A stretch of 64,000 nucleotides of DNA from Flavobacterium psychrophilum. GTDB lineage: Bacteria > Bacteroidota > Bacteroidia > Flavobacteriales > Flavobacteriaceae. The notes under the pieces were generated by a model. The model searched no databases. It saw nothing but the letters and a program-made list of their open reading frames with translations, and was not told where the DNA came from. Positions 44,169 through 52,864 of the stretch are shown piece by piece. A program made the position numbers and the translations under genes. How positions within the stretch are numbered: the stretch's first letter is position 1; each line of letters starts with the position of its first letter. The stretch lies in the NCBI GenBank assembly GCA_945874225.1, contig CAMCFT010000005.1, positions 62,001-126,000 on the forward strand. The letters run 5' to 3'.

Positions 44169-45026
44169 TTATAAAACCATTTTTTCGATTGGACAAACTA
44201 GAATACCTTCGGCACCGGCTTCTTTTAATTGGTCAATAACATCCCAAAAACTGTCTTTGTCAATTACAGAGTGAACGCTGCTCCATCCCTCTTCTGCCAA
44301 AGGCATTACGGTAAGGCTCTTTAAAACCGGCAATATTTTACCAATAGCTTCAATTTTATCATTGGGAACGTTCATCAAAATGTATTTTGATTTTCGGGCT
44401 CTTAAAACGGATTCTATTCGGAATCGAAGTGTATCGATAATGGATTGCACTTCTGGAGTCACTTTTGGTGAAACAGCTAAAACAGCTTCACTTTTGAAAA
44501 TCACTTCTACTTCTTTCAGATTATTTTTGAATAGAGTACTTCCACTGGAAACAATATCCACGATAGCATCGGCAAGGCCTATGTTTGGTGCAATTTCAAC
44601 TGAGCCGGAAATTTGGTGAATGTCAACCGTCATTCCAAAGGAAGCAAAATACTCGATAACAGTATTGGGATAGGATGTTGCAATACGCAATCCGCTTAAA
44701 TCCTGAATGGATTTGTACTCGAAAGCTTTTGGAACAGCAACAGAAACTTTACATTTAGAAAAGCCTAATTTCTGGATTACTTTGATGTTTTTCCCTTTTT
44801 CGACCAAAAGATTATCGCCAACAATGGCAATATCGACCACTCCATCGATTAAATATTGAGGAATATCTGAATTTCTCAGGTACAAAACTTCCAAAGGAAA
44901 ATTTGATGCTGAAGCTTTGAGTTGGTCGTTTCCATTATCGATAGAAATTCCGCAGTCTTTTAGAATTTGGATACTGTCTTCGTTTAAACGTCCTGATTTT
45001 TGAATTGCAATTTTTAAAGTACTCAT
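44169..45026 (-). CDS. hisG: ATP phosphoribosyltransferase, long form
   Basis: HisG joins ATP and PRPP, the first step of histidine synthesis. From the ATG at 45026 the protein has 285 residues, with catalytic domain motifs LKIAIQKSGRLNEDSIQIL, GDNLLVEKGKNIKVIQKLG and DAIVDIVSSGSTLFKNNLKE. The C-terminal 75 residues (KYILMNVPNDKIEAIGKILPVLKSLTVMPLAEEGW) form the ACT-like histidine-binding domain of the long form, so feedback inhibition is expected. A frame starting eight codons earlier runs toward repeat DNA and is not preferred. Expression is probably controlled by the attenuator upstream. Confidence 0.95.
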   Translation of the reverse strand: MSTLKIAIQKSGRLNEDSIQILKDCGISIDNGNDQLKASASNFPLEVLYLRNSDIPQYLIDGVVDIAIVGDNLLVEKGKNIKVIQKLGFSKCKVSVAVPKAFEYKSIQDLSGLRIATSYPNTVIEYFASFGMTVDIHQISGSVEIAPNIGLADAIVDIVSSGSTLFKNNLKEVEVIFKSEAVLAVSPKVTPEVQSIIDTLRFRIESVLRARKSKYILMNVPNDKIEAIGKILPVLKSLTVMPLAEEGWSSVHSVIDKDSFWDVIDQLKEAGAEGILVCPIEKMVL

Positions 45027-45043
45027 TTTTGTTTTGTTGTTTT

Positions 45044-45082
45044 TCCCCACCCCAACCCTCCCCGAAGGGGAGGGAGCCGAGT
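45044..45082. repeat. GC-rich hairpin repeat before hisG
   Basis: CCCTCCCC-GAA-GGGGAGGG (45056-45074) sits within a unit related to those at 6998-7040 and 14564-14606. It lies between the attenuator terminator and the hisG start, in the transcribed leader. Confidence 0.8.
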
Positions 45083-45150
45083 CCTGCTCAGTTTGGTGAA
45101 TTATTGTTTATAATTAATTGTTTTGTTTGAGTACGACAGATTTGAAATAA

Positions 45151-45181
45151 AAAACCCGTTTGATGTACTCAAACGGGTTTT
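45151..45181 (-). terminator. Attenuator terminator of the his leader
   Basis: AAAACCCGTTTGA and TCAAACGGGTTTT form a perfect 13-base stem with loop TGTAC. On the - strand it is followed by a six-T run. It lies 27 bases after the stop of a His-rich leader peptide and 125 bases before the hisG ATG, the usual arrangement for histidine attenuation. A ten-base segment just past it (45125-45134) can pair with one arm and loop and may provide an alternative fold. Confidence 0.92.
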
Positions 45182-45208
45182 AAAATATGATGATTTACAC
45201 ACATATCA

Positions 45209-45268
45209 TTAACACATCGCTTGAGAGCAATAATGAAAATGATGATGATGTAGTTGAATTGATAACAT
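45209..45268 (-). CDS. hisL: His operon leader peptide
   Basis: A 19-codon frame on the - strand reads MLSIQLHHHHFHYCSQAMC. Four consecutive His codons and a fifth nearby make it a histidine sensor: scarce charged tRNA-His would stall the ribosome here and prevent the downstream terminator from forming. The ATG lies 33 bases after a -7 promoter element. It is too short for usual gene calling. The assignment rests on codon content, promoter, terminator and position before hisG. Confidence 0.9.
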   Translation of the reverse strand: MLSIQLHHHHFHYCSQAMC

Positions 45269-45301
45269 AATTTTTAATTTGATAATCCTTTTATTCGATT
45301 G

Positions 45302-45328
45302 CAAATATACGAGATAATTTAATTACAA
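45302..45328 (-). promoter_or_regulatory. Promoter of the histidine operon
   Basis: On the - strand TTG (45326-45328), a 16-base spacer and TATATTTG (45302-45309) fit the Bacteroidota -33/-7 pattern, with the spacer one base shorter than the usual 17-23. The leader peptide ATG follows 33 bases after the -7 element. Confidence 0.75.
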
Positions 45329-45386
45329 CGCACTTTTTAATTTAACTAATCAAAAATAAATTGTTAAAAAAAATGATTTTAAAATT

Positions 45387-45431
45387 AAACATCTGTAACT
45401 AATACTTTTTGAATACCAGCTACAGATGTTT
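45387..45431 (-). terminator. Long hairpin after pckA, probable terminator
   Basis: AAACATCTGTA and TACAGATGTTT form perfect outer arms. Allowing G-U pairs, the stem extends to about 19-20 pairs with a small A-rich loop. It lies 22 bases past the pckA stop. The following - strand sequence AATTTTAAAATC is only moderately T-rich. Confidence 0.65.
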
Positions 45432-45452
45432 AAATAACTTATAATTCTGAAT

Positions 45453-47087
45453 CTAGTTTAAAACCGATTCTATTGAAGGTCCAGCAGCAACTAAACGTTT
45501 TCCTTCTTCATTACCAGTATATTGCTCAAAATATTTGATGTAACGTGAAGCTAAATCTTTCGCTTTTGCATCCCATTCCGCTTTGTCAACATAAGTGTCT
45601 CTTGGGTCTAGAATTCCTTCGCTTACATTTGGTAATGCAGTTGGGAAAGTTAAATTCAAGAAAGGAATAGTTTTAGTTTCCGCTTTGTTGATGTCTCCAT
45701 TAATGATGGCATCAATGATGGCTCTGGTGTTTTTTAATGAAATTCTTTTTCCTGTTCCATTCCATCCTGTGTTTACCAAATAGGCTGTAGCTTTGTGTTC
45801 TTTCATTTTTCCAATTAATGTTTTAGAATACATTGTTGGGTGTAATGTTAAGAAAGCTTCACCAAAAGCTGGAGAGAATGATGGTTCTGGTGCAGTAATT
45901 CCTCTTTCGGTTCCTGCTAATTTAGAGGTATATCCACAAAGGAAGTGGTAAGCCGCTTGATCATCAGTAAGAATAGAAACTGGAGGCAAAACTCCAAATG
46001 CATCAGCAGAAAGATAGATTATTTTACTAGCGTGTCCTGCTTTTGAAGGCAAAACAATTTTGCTAATATGGTGAATTGGGTAAGAAACTCTTGAATTTTC
46101 AGTGATTGAATGATCGTAATAATCGATTTCTCCATATTCATCAACAATCACGTTTTCTAATAAAGCGTCTCTTTTGATTGCTCTCCAGATGTCCGGTTCG
46201 TTGTTTTCGCTAAGGTCAATTACTTTTGCATAACATCCACCTTCGTAGTTAAATACTCCGTTATCATCCCATCCGTGTTCGTCATCACCTATCAAATATC
46301 TTTTTGGGTCAGCAGATAAAGTTGTTTTTCCTGTTCCTGAAAGACCAAAGAAGACAGCAACATCACCTTCTGAGCCAACATTGGCAGAACAGTGCATTGA
46401 AGCCATCCCTTTTAGAGGAAGATAATAATTCATCATCGCGAACATTCCTTTTTTCATTTCTCCACCGTACCAAGTTCCACCAATAATTTGGACTCTTTCA
46501 GTAAGATTAAATAAAACAAAGTTTTCAGAATTTAATCCGTGAGCTTTCCAGTTTGGATTAGTCGCTTTTGAAGCGTTCATTACAACGAAATCTGGTTCAC
46601 CGAAGTTTTCCAGTTCATATATTGAAGGTCTAATGAACATATTGGTCACAAAGTGAGCTTGCCAAGCCACTTCCATTACGAAACGAACTTTAAGTCTTGT
46701 ATCAACGTTTGTTCCACAAAAAGCATCAACAACATATAATTTTGGAGAAGTAGAGAGTTGCTCTAAAGTAAGTGCTTTTAAATCGTCCCAAACTTCTTTT
46801 GTTGTTGGATAGTTCGGAGTGCTGATTCCTGATTCTTTATCCCAACAAATAGTATCTTTAGAAACATCATCTTTTACTATATATCTATCTTTAGGAGAAC
46901 GACCTGTAAAAACGCCTGTTTTTACAGCCACACATCCTGTATCTGTTATTGCGCCTTTTTCAAAACCTTTTCTTTTGTGCGATACCTCTGCTTGATACAA
47001 TTCTTCATAAGAAGAGTTATAAGCTACTTCATGATACCCGGTAATTCCTAAATTGTGTAATTCTTGAATAATTTTAATGTTTTTCAT
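45453..47087 (-). CDS. pckA: Phosphoenolpyruvate carboxykinase (ATP)
   Basis: PckA converts oxaloacetate and ATP to PEP and CO2, the entry to gluconeogenesis. The 544 residues include the kinase-1a loop [14 protein letters not shown], the metal site [21 protein letters not shown], the substrate region [17 protein letters not shown] and [10 protein letters not shown] at the N-terminus. Length is normal for the ATP-dependent type. Two candidate -7 elements (47130-47137 and 47145-47152 on the - strand) lie upstream, next to a palindrome that may be an operator. Confidence 0.97.
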   Translation of the reverse strand: MKNIKIIQELHNLGITGYHEVAYNSSYEELYQAEVSHKRKGFEKGAITDTGCVAVKTGVFTGRSPKDRYIVKDDVSKDTICWDKESGISTPNYPTTKEVWDDLKALTLEQLSTSPKLYVVDAFCGTNVDTRLKVRFVMEVAWQAHFVTNMFIRPSIYELENFGEPDFVVMNASKATNPNWKAHGLNSENFVLFNLTERVQIIGGTWYGGEMKKGMFAMMNYYLPLKGMASMHCSANVGSEGDVAVFFGLSGTGKTTLSADPKRYLIGDDEHGWDDNGVFNYEGGCYAKVIDLSENNEPDIWRAIKRDALLENVIVDEYGEIDYYDHSITENSRVSYPIHHISKIVLPSKAGHASKIIYLSADAFGVLPPVSILTDDQAAYHFLCGYTSKLAGTERGITAPEPSFSPAFGEAFLTLHPTMYSKTLIGKMKEHKATAYLVNTGWNGTGKRISLKNTRAIIDAIINGDINKAETKTIPFLNLTFPTALPNVSEGILDPRDTYVDKAEWDAKAKDLASRYIKYFEQYTGNEEGKRLVAAGPSIESVLN

Positions 47088-47398
47088 AATACAATTTTTT
47101 ATATATATTCTTGTCGTTTTAATTCATTTCAAAATTAAGAAATTCAAATCTAAAAAACCTGATAATTATCATAAAATAAATAAATCTACGAAAACGATTT
47201 CTTTGTTTTCAAGGGTTCGCGAGGGTTATTTATGATAATTATCATATTAAACGAATAATAAATCACTAATTTTGACACTGAAAGATATCACTACATTTAG
47301 TGTTATATTTTAATGTATTGATCAAAAAATTATTTAAAAGAAACACCTAAAATGTTGCTTTTTTTATTTCTGTAATCTAATTATTAAATTTATATATT
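47088..47398. promoter_or_regulatory. Divergent control region with twin TGATAATTATCA palindromes
   Basis: The 311-base spacer between pckA and the transporter holds two identical perfect palindromes TGATAATTATCA at 47160-47171 and 47233-47244, 73 bases apart centre to centre (about seven helical turns). Candidate -7 elements are TAATTTTG and TAGATTTG for pckA and TAATTTTG (47267-47274) for the transporter. A CACTA / TAGTG inverted repeat lies at 47289-47302 in the transporter leader. Paired sites suggest a dimeric regulator controlling both genes. Confidence 0.55.
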
Positions 47399-49099
47399 AT
47401 GTTTGAATGGTTTAGAATATTGTTTACTCCGACCGATGAGCCAGAAATGACACAGTCATTGATTGTATTGTTCATGGCTATAAGTGTCGGTTTTTTTGTT
47501 GGAAAAGTCAAATTTGGAAGCATCTCATTAGGGGTATCCGCTGTAATGTTTGTTGGTCTTTTCTTAGGGCATTTAGGCTTTACTATGAATGCTGAATTAA
47601 TTCAATTTGTTCGTGAGTTTGGTTTAATTCTATTTGTTTATGGAATTGGTATTCAAGTAGGTCCTACTTTCTTTTCTTCCTTTAAAAAAGAAGGACTGAT
47701 TTTTAATGCTTTGGGAGTTGGAACTGTTTTTCTAGGAGGTATTATCACTTATCTTATTCACTTATTAGCTAATATTAAAATCGAAAATGCTGTTGGATTG
47801 ATGTCGGGTTCGGTTACCAATACTCCTGGATTAGGAGCTGCAAAATCAACTCTTATTGAAATTCAAAAACAATTGAATCTTCCTGCTGATCACTTTTCGG
47901 ATCCAGCGATTGCCTACGCTATCACCTATCCTATAGGAGTTTTTGGAATTATCATACTTATTATCTTATCTAAAAACTTTTTAAAAATTGATTTAGCCAA
48001 AGAAGAAGTTTTACTTCAGGAGAAAAATAAAGACTCTGAGAATAAAATCGTTCGTCAAAAATGTCGAGTTACTAAACCTGAAGTTTTTGGAAAAACAATA
48101 AAACAAGTATTGAAAGAATTCAATATTAAAGATGTAATTATTTCAAGACAGAAACATAGTGGAACAACTGTTGTTTATTTGCCATCATTAGATACAATAA
48201 TAAATAAAAAAGACGTTTTGATGGTTGTTGCAAAACAAAAAGATATTACTGCTTTTATTGATTGTGTTGGTAAAGTTTCGACAGATTTATTTATCGAATC
48301 AGAAGATGATCTTACAACTAAAATTATCAGTGTTACTCAAAAAACAGCTACTCACAAAACATTGGCTCAATTGGATTTATATAACCAATATGATGTCAAA
48401 GTTACCCGTGTAATTCGTTCTGGATTAGAAATTTTAGCCCAGCCTTCTTTAGAATTATTTTACGGAGATACATTAATGATTTTTGGTAACAGGCAAGCTA
48501 TTGCAGAGGTTGAAAAAATTGTTGGTAATTCTAAAAAAATACTTTTAGAACCCGATTTTCTTTCTCTTTTTGGTGGGTTAATTTTTGGAGTTATTATTGG
48601 GTCTATTCCTATAATGATTCCTTCTTTGCCAGTTCCACTAAAATTAGGATTGGCAGCAGGACCACTTATGGCAGCTTTATTTATCAGTAGATACGGAGGT
48701 GTTGGAGTAATTCACTCGTATATCAATAACGGTGCGATTCATTTTATGAAAGATTTTGGTATTTGTTTGTTCTTTGCTGCTGTAGGGATAAAAGCGGGTC
48801 ATGGCTTCTATGACAGCTTTGTAGAAAATAATGGCTGGATGTGGATTTATTATGGCTGTTATATCACTTTTATACCATTAACGCTATTAGTATTAATTAG
48901 TCGATTTGTCTTTAAGCTAAATTTTTATCAAATGGTAGGTATTATGAGTGGTTCATATACTGATCCTGCTGCCTTGTCTTTTAGTACCAAATATTTAGAT
49001 TCTGACATTCCTAATCAATCTTATGCTACAGTGTATCCTTTGGTAACTATCAGCAGAATTTTGGTTGCACAACTGCTTATATTGTTATTCACGAGTTAG
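47399..49099 (+). CDS. AspT/YidE-type transporter with two RCK_C domains
   Basis: The 566-residue membrane protein of the aspartate:alanine exchanger family has two transmembrane halves, each with the duplicated signature (MSGSVTNTPGLGAAKS near residue 137 and MSGSYTDPAALSFS near 517). Between them are two TrkA_C/RCK_C regulatory domains (about residues 215-375), as in E. coli YidE and YbjL. The substrate is unknown; a dicarboxylate or amino acid is likely. It diverges from pckA, so the pair may respond to C4-acid metabolism. Confidence 0.88.
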   Translation: MFEWFRILFTPTDEPEMTQSLIVLFMAISVGFFVGKVKFGSISLGVSAVMFVGLFLGHLGFTMNAELIQFVREFGLILFVYGIGIQVGPTFFSSFKKEGLIFNALGVGTVFLGGIITYLIHLLANIKIENAVGLMSGSVTNTPGLGAAKSTLIEIQKQLNLPADHFSDPAIAYAITYPIGVFGIIILIILSKNFLKIDLAKEEVLLQEKNKDSENKIVRQKCRVTKPEVFGKTIKQVLKEFNIKDVIISRQKHSGTTVVYLPSLDTIINKKDVLMVVAKQKDITAFIDCVGKVSTDLFIESEDDLTTKIISVTQKTATHKTLAQLDLYNQYDVKVTRVIRSGLEILAQPSLELFYGDTLMIFGNRQAIAEVEKIVGNSKKILLEPDFLSLFGGLIFGVIIGSIPIMIPSLPVPLKLGLAAGPLMAALFISRYGGVGVIHSYINNGAIHFMKDFGICLFFAAVGIKAGHGFYDSFVENNGWMWIYYGCYITFIPLTLLVLISRFVFKLNFYQMVGIMSGSYTDPAALSFSTKYLDSDIPNQSYATVYPLVTISRILVAQLLILLFTS

Positions 49100-49138
49100 T
49101 CAAAAACTTAAATATATATACTAATTTTTATTCAAAAG

Positions 49139-49654
49139 CTACAAATAACGCTCTTGAATTATTCTTAAATGATGAGTTTGATGCCCTGAAATCACAAAAC
49201 CTATAGCACGAACAGAAATTACATGATCAGAAGCAGTTCCCAAATAAAGTAGTCGTTCGTCAGAAAAATTATTAAACAAGCATAAAGTTGACTTTCTAAC
49301 CAACTGAAATTCTTCCAATAAACTTTCTGATGTACGGCTATTGGCTACCGCGTTAGGAACATAATCATTTTCCTCAAAGCCAGCCAAAGGAGTTGTATCG
49401 CCTCTGCCAATTCGCAAAGCACGATATGCAAAAATACGTTCGGCATCGATTAGATGCAATACTATATCTTTGATTGTCCATTTATTATCCGCGTAGCGGT
49501 ATTCCAATTTTTCGTCCGGAATTGCTGAAATAAAAGAAACCATTTGGTTCAACCCATTTTCCAATCCTTCGATTAGACTGACCTCTTCTAATGCATTAAT
49601 ATAAGTGGCGTTGAAAGAAGAATATTCCTGTTTTGCTAATTCGCTGGGTAGCAT
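49139..49654 (-). CDS. DinB-fold protein, putative metal-dependent hydrolase or transferase
   Basis: The preferred ATG at 49654 gives 171 residues and avoids a 35-base overlap with ppc; an earlier start at 49699 would add 15 residues. The DinB four-helix signature is visible: KWTIKDIVLHLIDAERIFAYRALRIGRGD with the first metal His, and FVISGHQTHHLRIIQERYL with the HxxHH pair. Family members act on diverse small thiols and amines, so the substrate is unknown. It is probably co-transcribed with ppc. Confidence 0.85.
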   Translation of the reverse strand: MLPSELAKQEYSSFNATYINALEEVSLIEGLENGLNQMVSFISAIPDEKLEYRYADNKWTIKDIVLHLIDAERIFAYRALRIGRGDTTPLAGFEENDYVPNAVANSRTSESLLEEFQLVRKSTLCLFNNFSDERLLYLGTASDHVISVRAIGFVISGHQTHHLRIIQERYL

Positions 49655-49664
49655 AAATTCTTTT

Positions 49665-52250
49665 TTAAGCCGAGTTTCTACTGGCGTTAGTATTTCCAAA
49701 AAGAGAACGGGTCACAATTTTTTCGTACGTTTTTATCAAATCCAAGTTTGGGTTTTCTTCTTTGTTTAGCTCACTAATTTTCAATAAAGCATATTGTTGT
49801 ATTGTCAACAATGGCAAAACGATACGTTCTCTTATATCAATTGAAGCTTTTCCGTCAGGATAGTTCTCCATTAATTCTTTGTGTCCTGCAATTTTTAATA
49901 ACAAACGTTTTGTTTCTAAAAATTCATCATAAATAATTTGCCAAAAAGGACCAAATTCAGGGTCTTTTTTCATATAAGCTGTCAAAGGAAAAAATGATTT
50001 TGCCAATGACATCATACTATTTTCTAACAACGTTCTAAAGAATAATGAGTTGTTGTATAAATTCTGAACTTTATCCCATTGATCATTATCCTCAAAGTGT
50101 TTTAATGCAGAACCTACACCAAAAAATCCAGGAACGTTTTGCTTCAACTGGCTCCAAGAACCAACAAATGGTATAGCTCGTAAATCGGCAAAATCTAAAG
50201 TTGCAGATTTACTTCTTTTAGACGGACGGCTTCCTATGTTTGTTTTGGCATAATACTTCAAAGTACTCATTTGTTCCAAATAGGGAATAAATTTTGGGTG
50301 ATTCTTAAAATTCAAATATTTTTGATACCCCAATTCAGCCAATTGGTCTAAAATATCTTTTTCTTTTTCAGACAATTCATTTTTGACTTTATTGAAAACC
50401 TGATTTGTAGCTCCTGCGCTTAATAAATTTTCCAAATTATAGCGACAAGAATCTAAAGTTCCAAAATTGGAGCTTATTGTTTGTCCTTGTACAGTAACCT
50501 GAATCTCATTATTTTCGATTTTTGGACCTAAAGAGGCATAAAATTTATGTGTTTTCCCTCCACCACGTGCCGGTGGACCGCCGCGTCCATCAAAGAAAAT
50601 AGCTTTAATTCCGTATTTTCTTGACATTGCTGTCAATTCCTCTTTAGCTTTATAAATACTCCAATTCGCCATCAAATAACCACCGTCTTTTGTTCCGTCA
50701 GAGAAACCAAGCATAATGGTTTGTTTTTTGTTCCTATTCGTTAAATGTTCCGCATAAGCAGGATTAGTATATAATTTTTCCATAATTAAATGGGCACTTT
50801 GCAAATCGTCAACTGATTCGAAAAGCGGAATTATATCAACCGAAAGAGTCTCCCAATTATTTAATTTAAAAAGCGCATAAGTTTCCATCACATTTAATGC
50901 ACTTTCATTATTACTGATAATGTATCGGTTTGAACCAAATTCTCCATTATTTTCCTGAATTTGTTTAATTGCTTGTATAGACTCAATAGTCGATTTTGTT
51001 ATTTCATTTTCAAAAACATTCGGATCAAGATTACCTTTTAAATTTGACAGTATTTCAAATTTTTCGTTTTCTGATAATTCAAAATAATTCTTTGGAAAAA
51101 CATCAGAATTTGAGTTTAAATAAAACGATACAACATCCTCAAAAACAGCATCGTGTATTTTACTATTTTGACGAATGTCTAAGGATGCAAAATGGAAACC
51201 AAATAAATTGACTTTTATAAGAAGTGCTTCTAATTCATCTAAGTACAAGGATTGATTTCGCTCAATGAGGATTGTTTTAATTTTGTTTAATTGCGACTTA
51301 AACTCGTCTAAAGTGATGTAAATTTCTCCTTGTGAATAGTAAACAGATCGATATAATTTGTTTTCAAGTTCAGCTACTAATACATCTACTTCAAAGAATG
51401 TTAACTTTCTTTTTAAATTTCGCATTTCGAGATAGTAACATTTTAATATTGAATTTCTCAATCTGTCAGCTACTTTAAGCGTAATTTCGGTTGTCACGAA
51501 AGGGTTTCCATCGCGATCTCCACCAGGCCAAAATCCTAATTTTATTAATTGATTTTGAATTGAACCCCCACGAAATACATTCTTTTGGAGGTAATGTACT
51601 ATTTCGCCAGAAGTTTCATAAAATACATTCTCGAGATACCATATCAAACTAACTGCTTCATCAAAAGGGTTGGGTTTTTCGGTTTGTATGAATGGTGTTT
51701 TTCCTAATTGAGCCAATAATTGTTTAATCTCCAATAAATTATTTTTACGAATGGCGTCCGTCAAATCGTTAATAATTCCAAGAACCGGTCCAGGATAAAA
51801 CTGTGTTGGGTGAGCCGTTAAAACTGGTCTAACATTAAAGTTTTCCAAGAAATCTATTAACTCCACTTCCCTATCTTTAGCTCCAGCTTTTTCTTTGATA
51901 TCGCGCAATGAACCTCTTCCTTCCATATTGTTTACAATTGAGAAGGCCGCGTCTTCAATAGCATCAAAAAGAACTATTTGGCGTTCAATATATTGAATAA
52001 AACGGAACATTAAATCTATTTTTTCTGTTTCGGAAGCTCCCTGCATGTATTTTTGGGTGAAAAAATTGACAATTTCTTTAGGAGTTTCTTGTTTTTTGAA
52101 ACCACTTTCGCAACCATCAGTAAATAAAGGAAGCAAAACGCCCGTATTATCTATGGAATCAAATGGTAATGTAATAAATACACTGTTGTATATATGATAT
52201 TTAGAAAGAACTTCCTCGTTGAACCTTTCAATTTTTGGATGCGTATACAT
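49665..52250 (-). CDS. ppc: Phosphoenolpyruvate carboxylase
   Basis: Ppc fixes bicarbonate onto PEP to give oxaloacetate. The 861 residues have the key sites: VLTAHPTQF (catalytic His), GFWPGGDRDGNPFVT, LGFSDGTKDGGYLMANW, FFDGRGGPPARGGGKTHKFYASL and PFVGSWSQLKQNVPGFFGVG. The usual SDSxKDxG reads SDGTKDGG, and the C-terminus ends TNASRNSA. It is a divergent member typical of Bacteroidota. With pckA nearby, both directions of the PEP-oxaloacetate node are encoded within 7 kb. Confidence 0.95.
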   Translation of the reverse strand: MYTHPKIERFNEEVLSKYHIYNSVFITLPFDSIDNTGVLLPLFTDGCESGFKKQETPKEIVNFFTQKYMQGASETEKIDLMFRFIQYIERQIVLFDAIEDAAFSIVNNMEGRGSLRDIKEKAGAKDREVELIDFLENFNVRPVLTAHPTQFYPGPVLGIINDLTDAIRKNNLLEIKQLLAQLGKTPFIQTEKPNPFDEAVSLIWYLENVFYETSGEIVHYLQKNVFRGGSIQNQLIKLGFWPGGDRDGNPFVTTEITLKVADRLRNSILKCYYLEMRNLKRKLTFFEVDVLVAELENKLYRSVYYSQGEIYITLDEFKSQLNKIKTILIERNQSLYLDELEALLIKVNLFGFHFASLDIRQNSKIHDAVFEDVVSFYLNSNSDVFPKNYFELSENEKFEILSNLKGNLDPNVFENEITKSTIESIQAIKQIQENNGEFGSNRYIISNNESALNVMETYALFKLNNWETLSVDIIPLFESVDDLQSAHLIMEKLYTNPAYAEHLTNRNKKQTIMLGFSDGTKDGGYLMANWSIYKAKEELTAMSRKYGIKAIFFDGRGGPPARGGGKTHKFYASLGPKIENNEIQVTVQGQTISSNFGTLDSCRYNLENLLSAGATNQVFNKVKNELSEKEKDILDQLAELGYQKYLNFKNHPKFIPYLEQMSTLKYYAKTNIGSRPSKRSKSATLDFADLRAIPFVGSWSQLKQNVPGFFGVGSALKHFEDNDQWDKVQNLYNNSLFFRTLLENSMMSLAKSFFPLTAYMKKDPEFGPFWQIIYDEFLETKRLLLKIAGHKELMENYPDGKASIDIRERIVLPLLTIQQYALLKISELNKEENPNLDLIKTYEKIVTRSLFGNTNASRNSA

Positions 52251-52296
52251 ATTTGGTCAAATTAGTTAGGATTGGCAATAGTTAATCAAAAAAAAA

Positions 52297-52320
52297 ACCT
52301 CAAGAATTCACTTGAGGTTA
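52297..52320 (-). terminator. Terminator after the Lrp-family gene
   Basis: AACCTCAAG and CTTGAGGTT form perfect nine-base arms around AATTCA. On the - strand it is followed by a run of about ten T. It separates the Lrp gene from ppc. Confidence 0.92.
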
Positions 52321-52345
52321 TATTATAAAATAGATTTCAAATGAA

Positions 52346-52825
52346 TTATATATCTTTAAAAATAGTGTGCATTAAACGTTTTTTGTCATTTATACTTTCT
52401 TCTAACGAAATCATCGTTTCGGTTCTGTAAACACCTTCGATATCATCTATCATAAAAATCACATCTTTTGCATGCTTAGTATCTTTTGCTCTGATTTTAC
52501 AAAAAATATTGAATTTTCCTGTAGTTACAGAAGCAACTGTCACAAAAGGAATTTCATTAATTCGCTGTAAAACAAATTTAGTTTGTGATGTATTATTAAG
52601 AAAAACACCAACGTAAGCTATAAAAGAATATCCTAGTTTATCATAATCAAGTACTAATGAAGAACCCATTATAATTCCCGCATCTTCCATCTTCTTAACT
52701 CTTACGTGAACAGTTCCTGCAGAAATCAATAATTTCTTAGCAATATCTGTAAAAGGAATCCTTGTGTTGTCAATCAACATGTCCAAAATCTGGTGGTCTA
52801 CTTCATCTAAACGAAACTTGCTCAT
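52346..52825 (-). CDS. Lrp/AsnC family transcriptional regulator
   Basis: The 159-residue regulator has an N-terminal winged HTH (LDEVDHQILDMLIDNTRIPFTDIAKKLLISAGTVHVRVKKMEDAGII) and a C-terminal RAM/ACT-like sensor domain (FIAYVGVFLNNTSQTKFVLQRINEIPFVTVASVTTGKFNIFCKIRAKDTKHAKDVI). Such proteins bind amino acids and control amino-acid genes. It follows the M14 peptidase gene by 39 bases and probably shares its transcript. Its own targets are unknown. Confidence 0.93.
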   Translation of the reverse strand: MSKFRLDEVDHQILDMLIDNTRIPFTDIAKKLLISAGTVHVRVKKMEDAGIIMGSSLVLDYDKLGYSFIAYVGVFLNNTSQTKFVLQRINEIPFVTVASVTTGKFNIFCKIRAKDTKHAKDVIFMIDDIEGVYRTETMISLEESINDKKRLMHTIFKDI

Positions 52826-52864
52826 AATTCAATAAATTAATGTTATTATTTACATTTACAAAGT

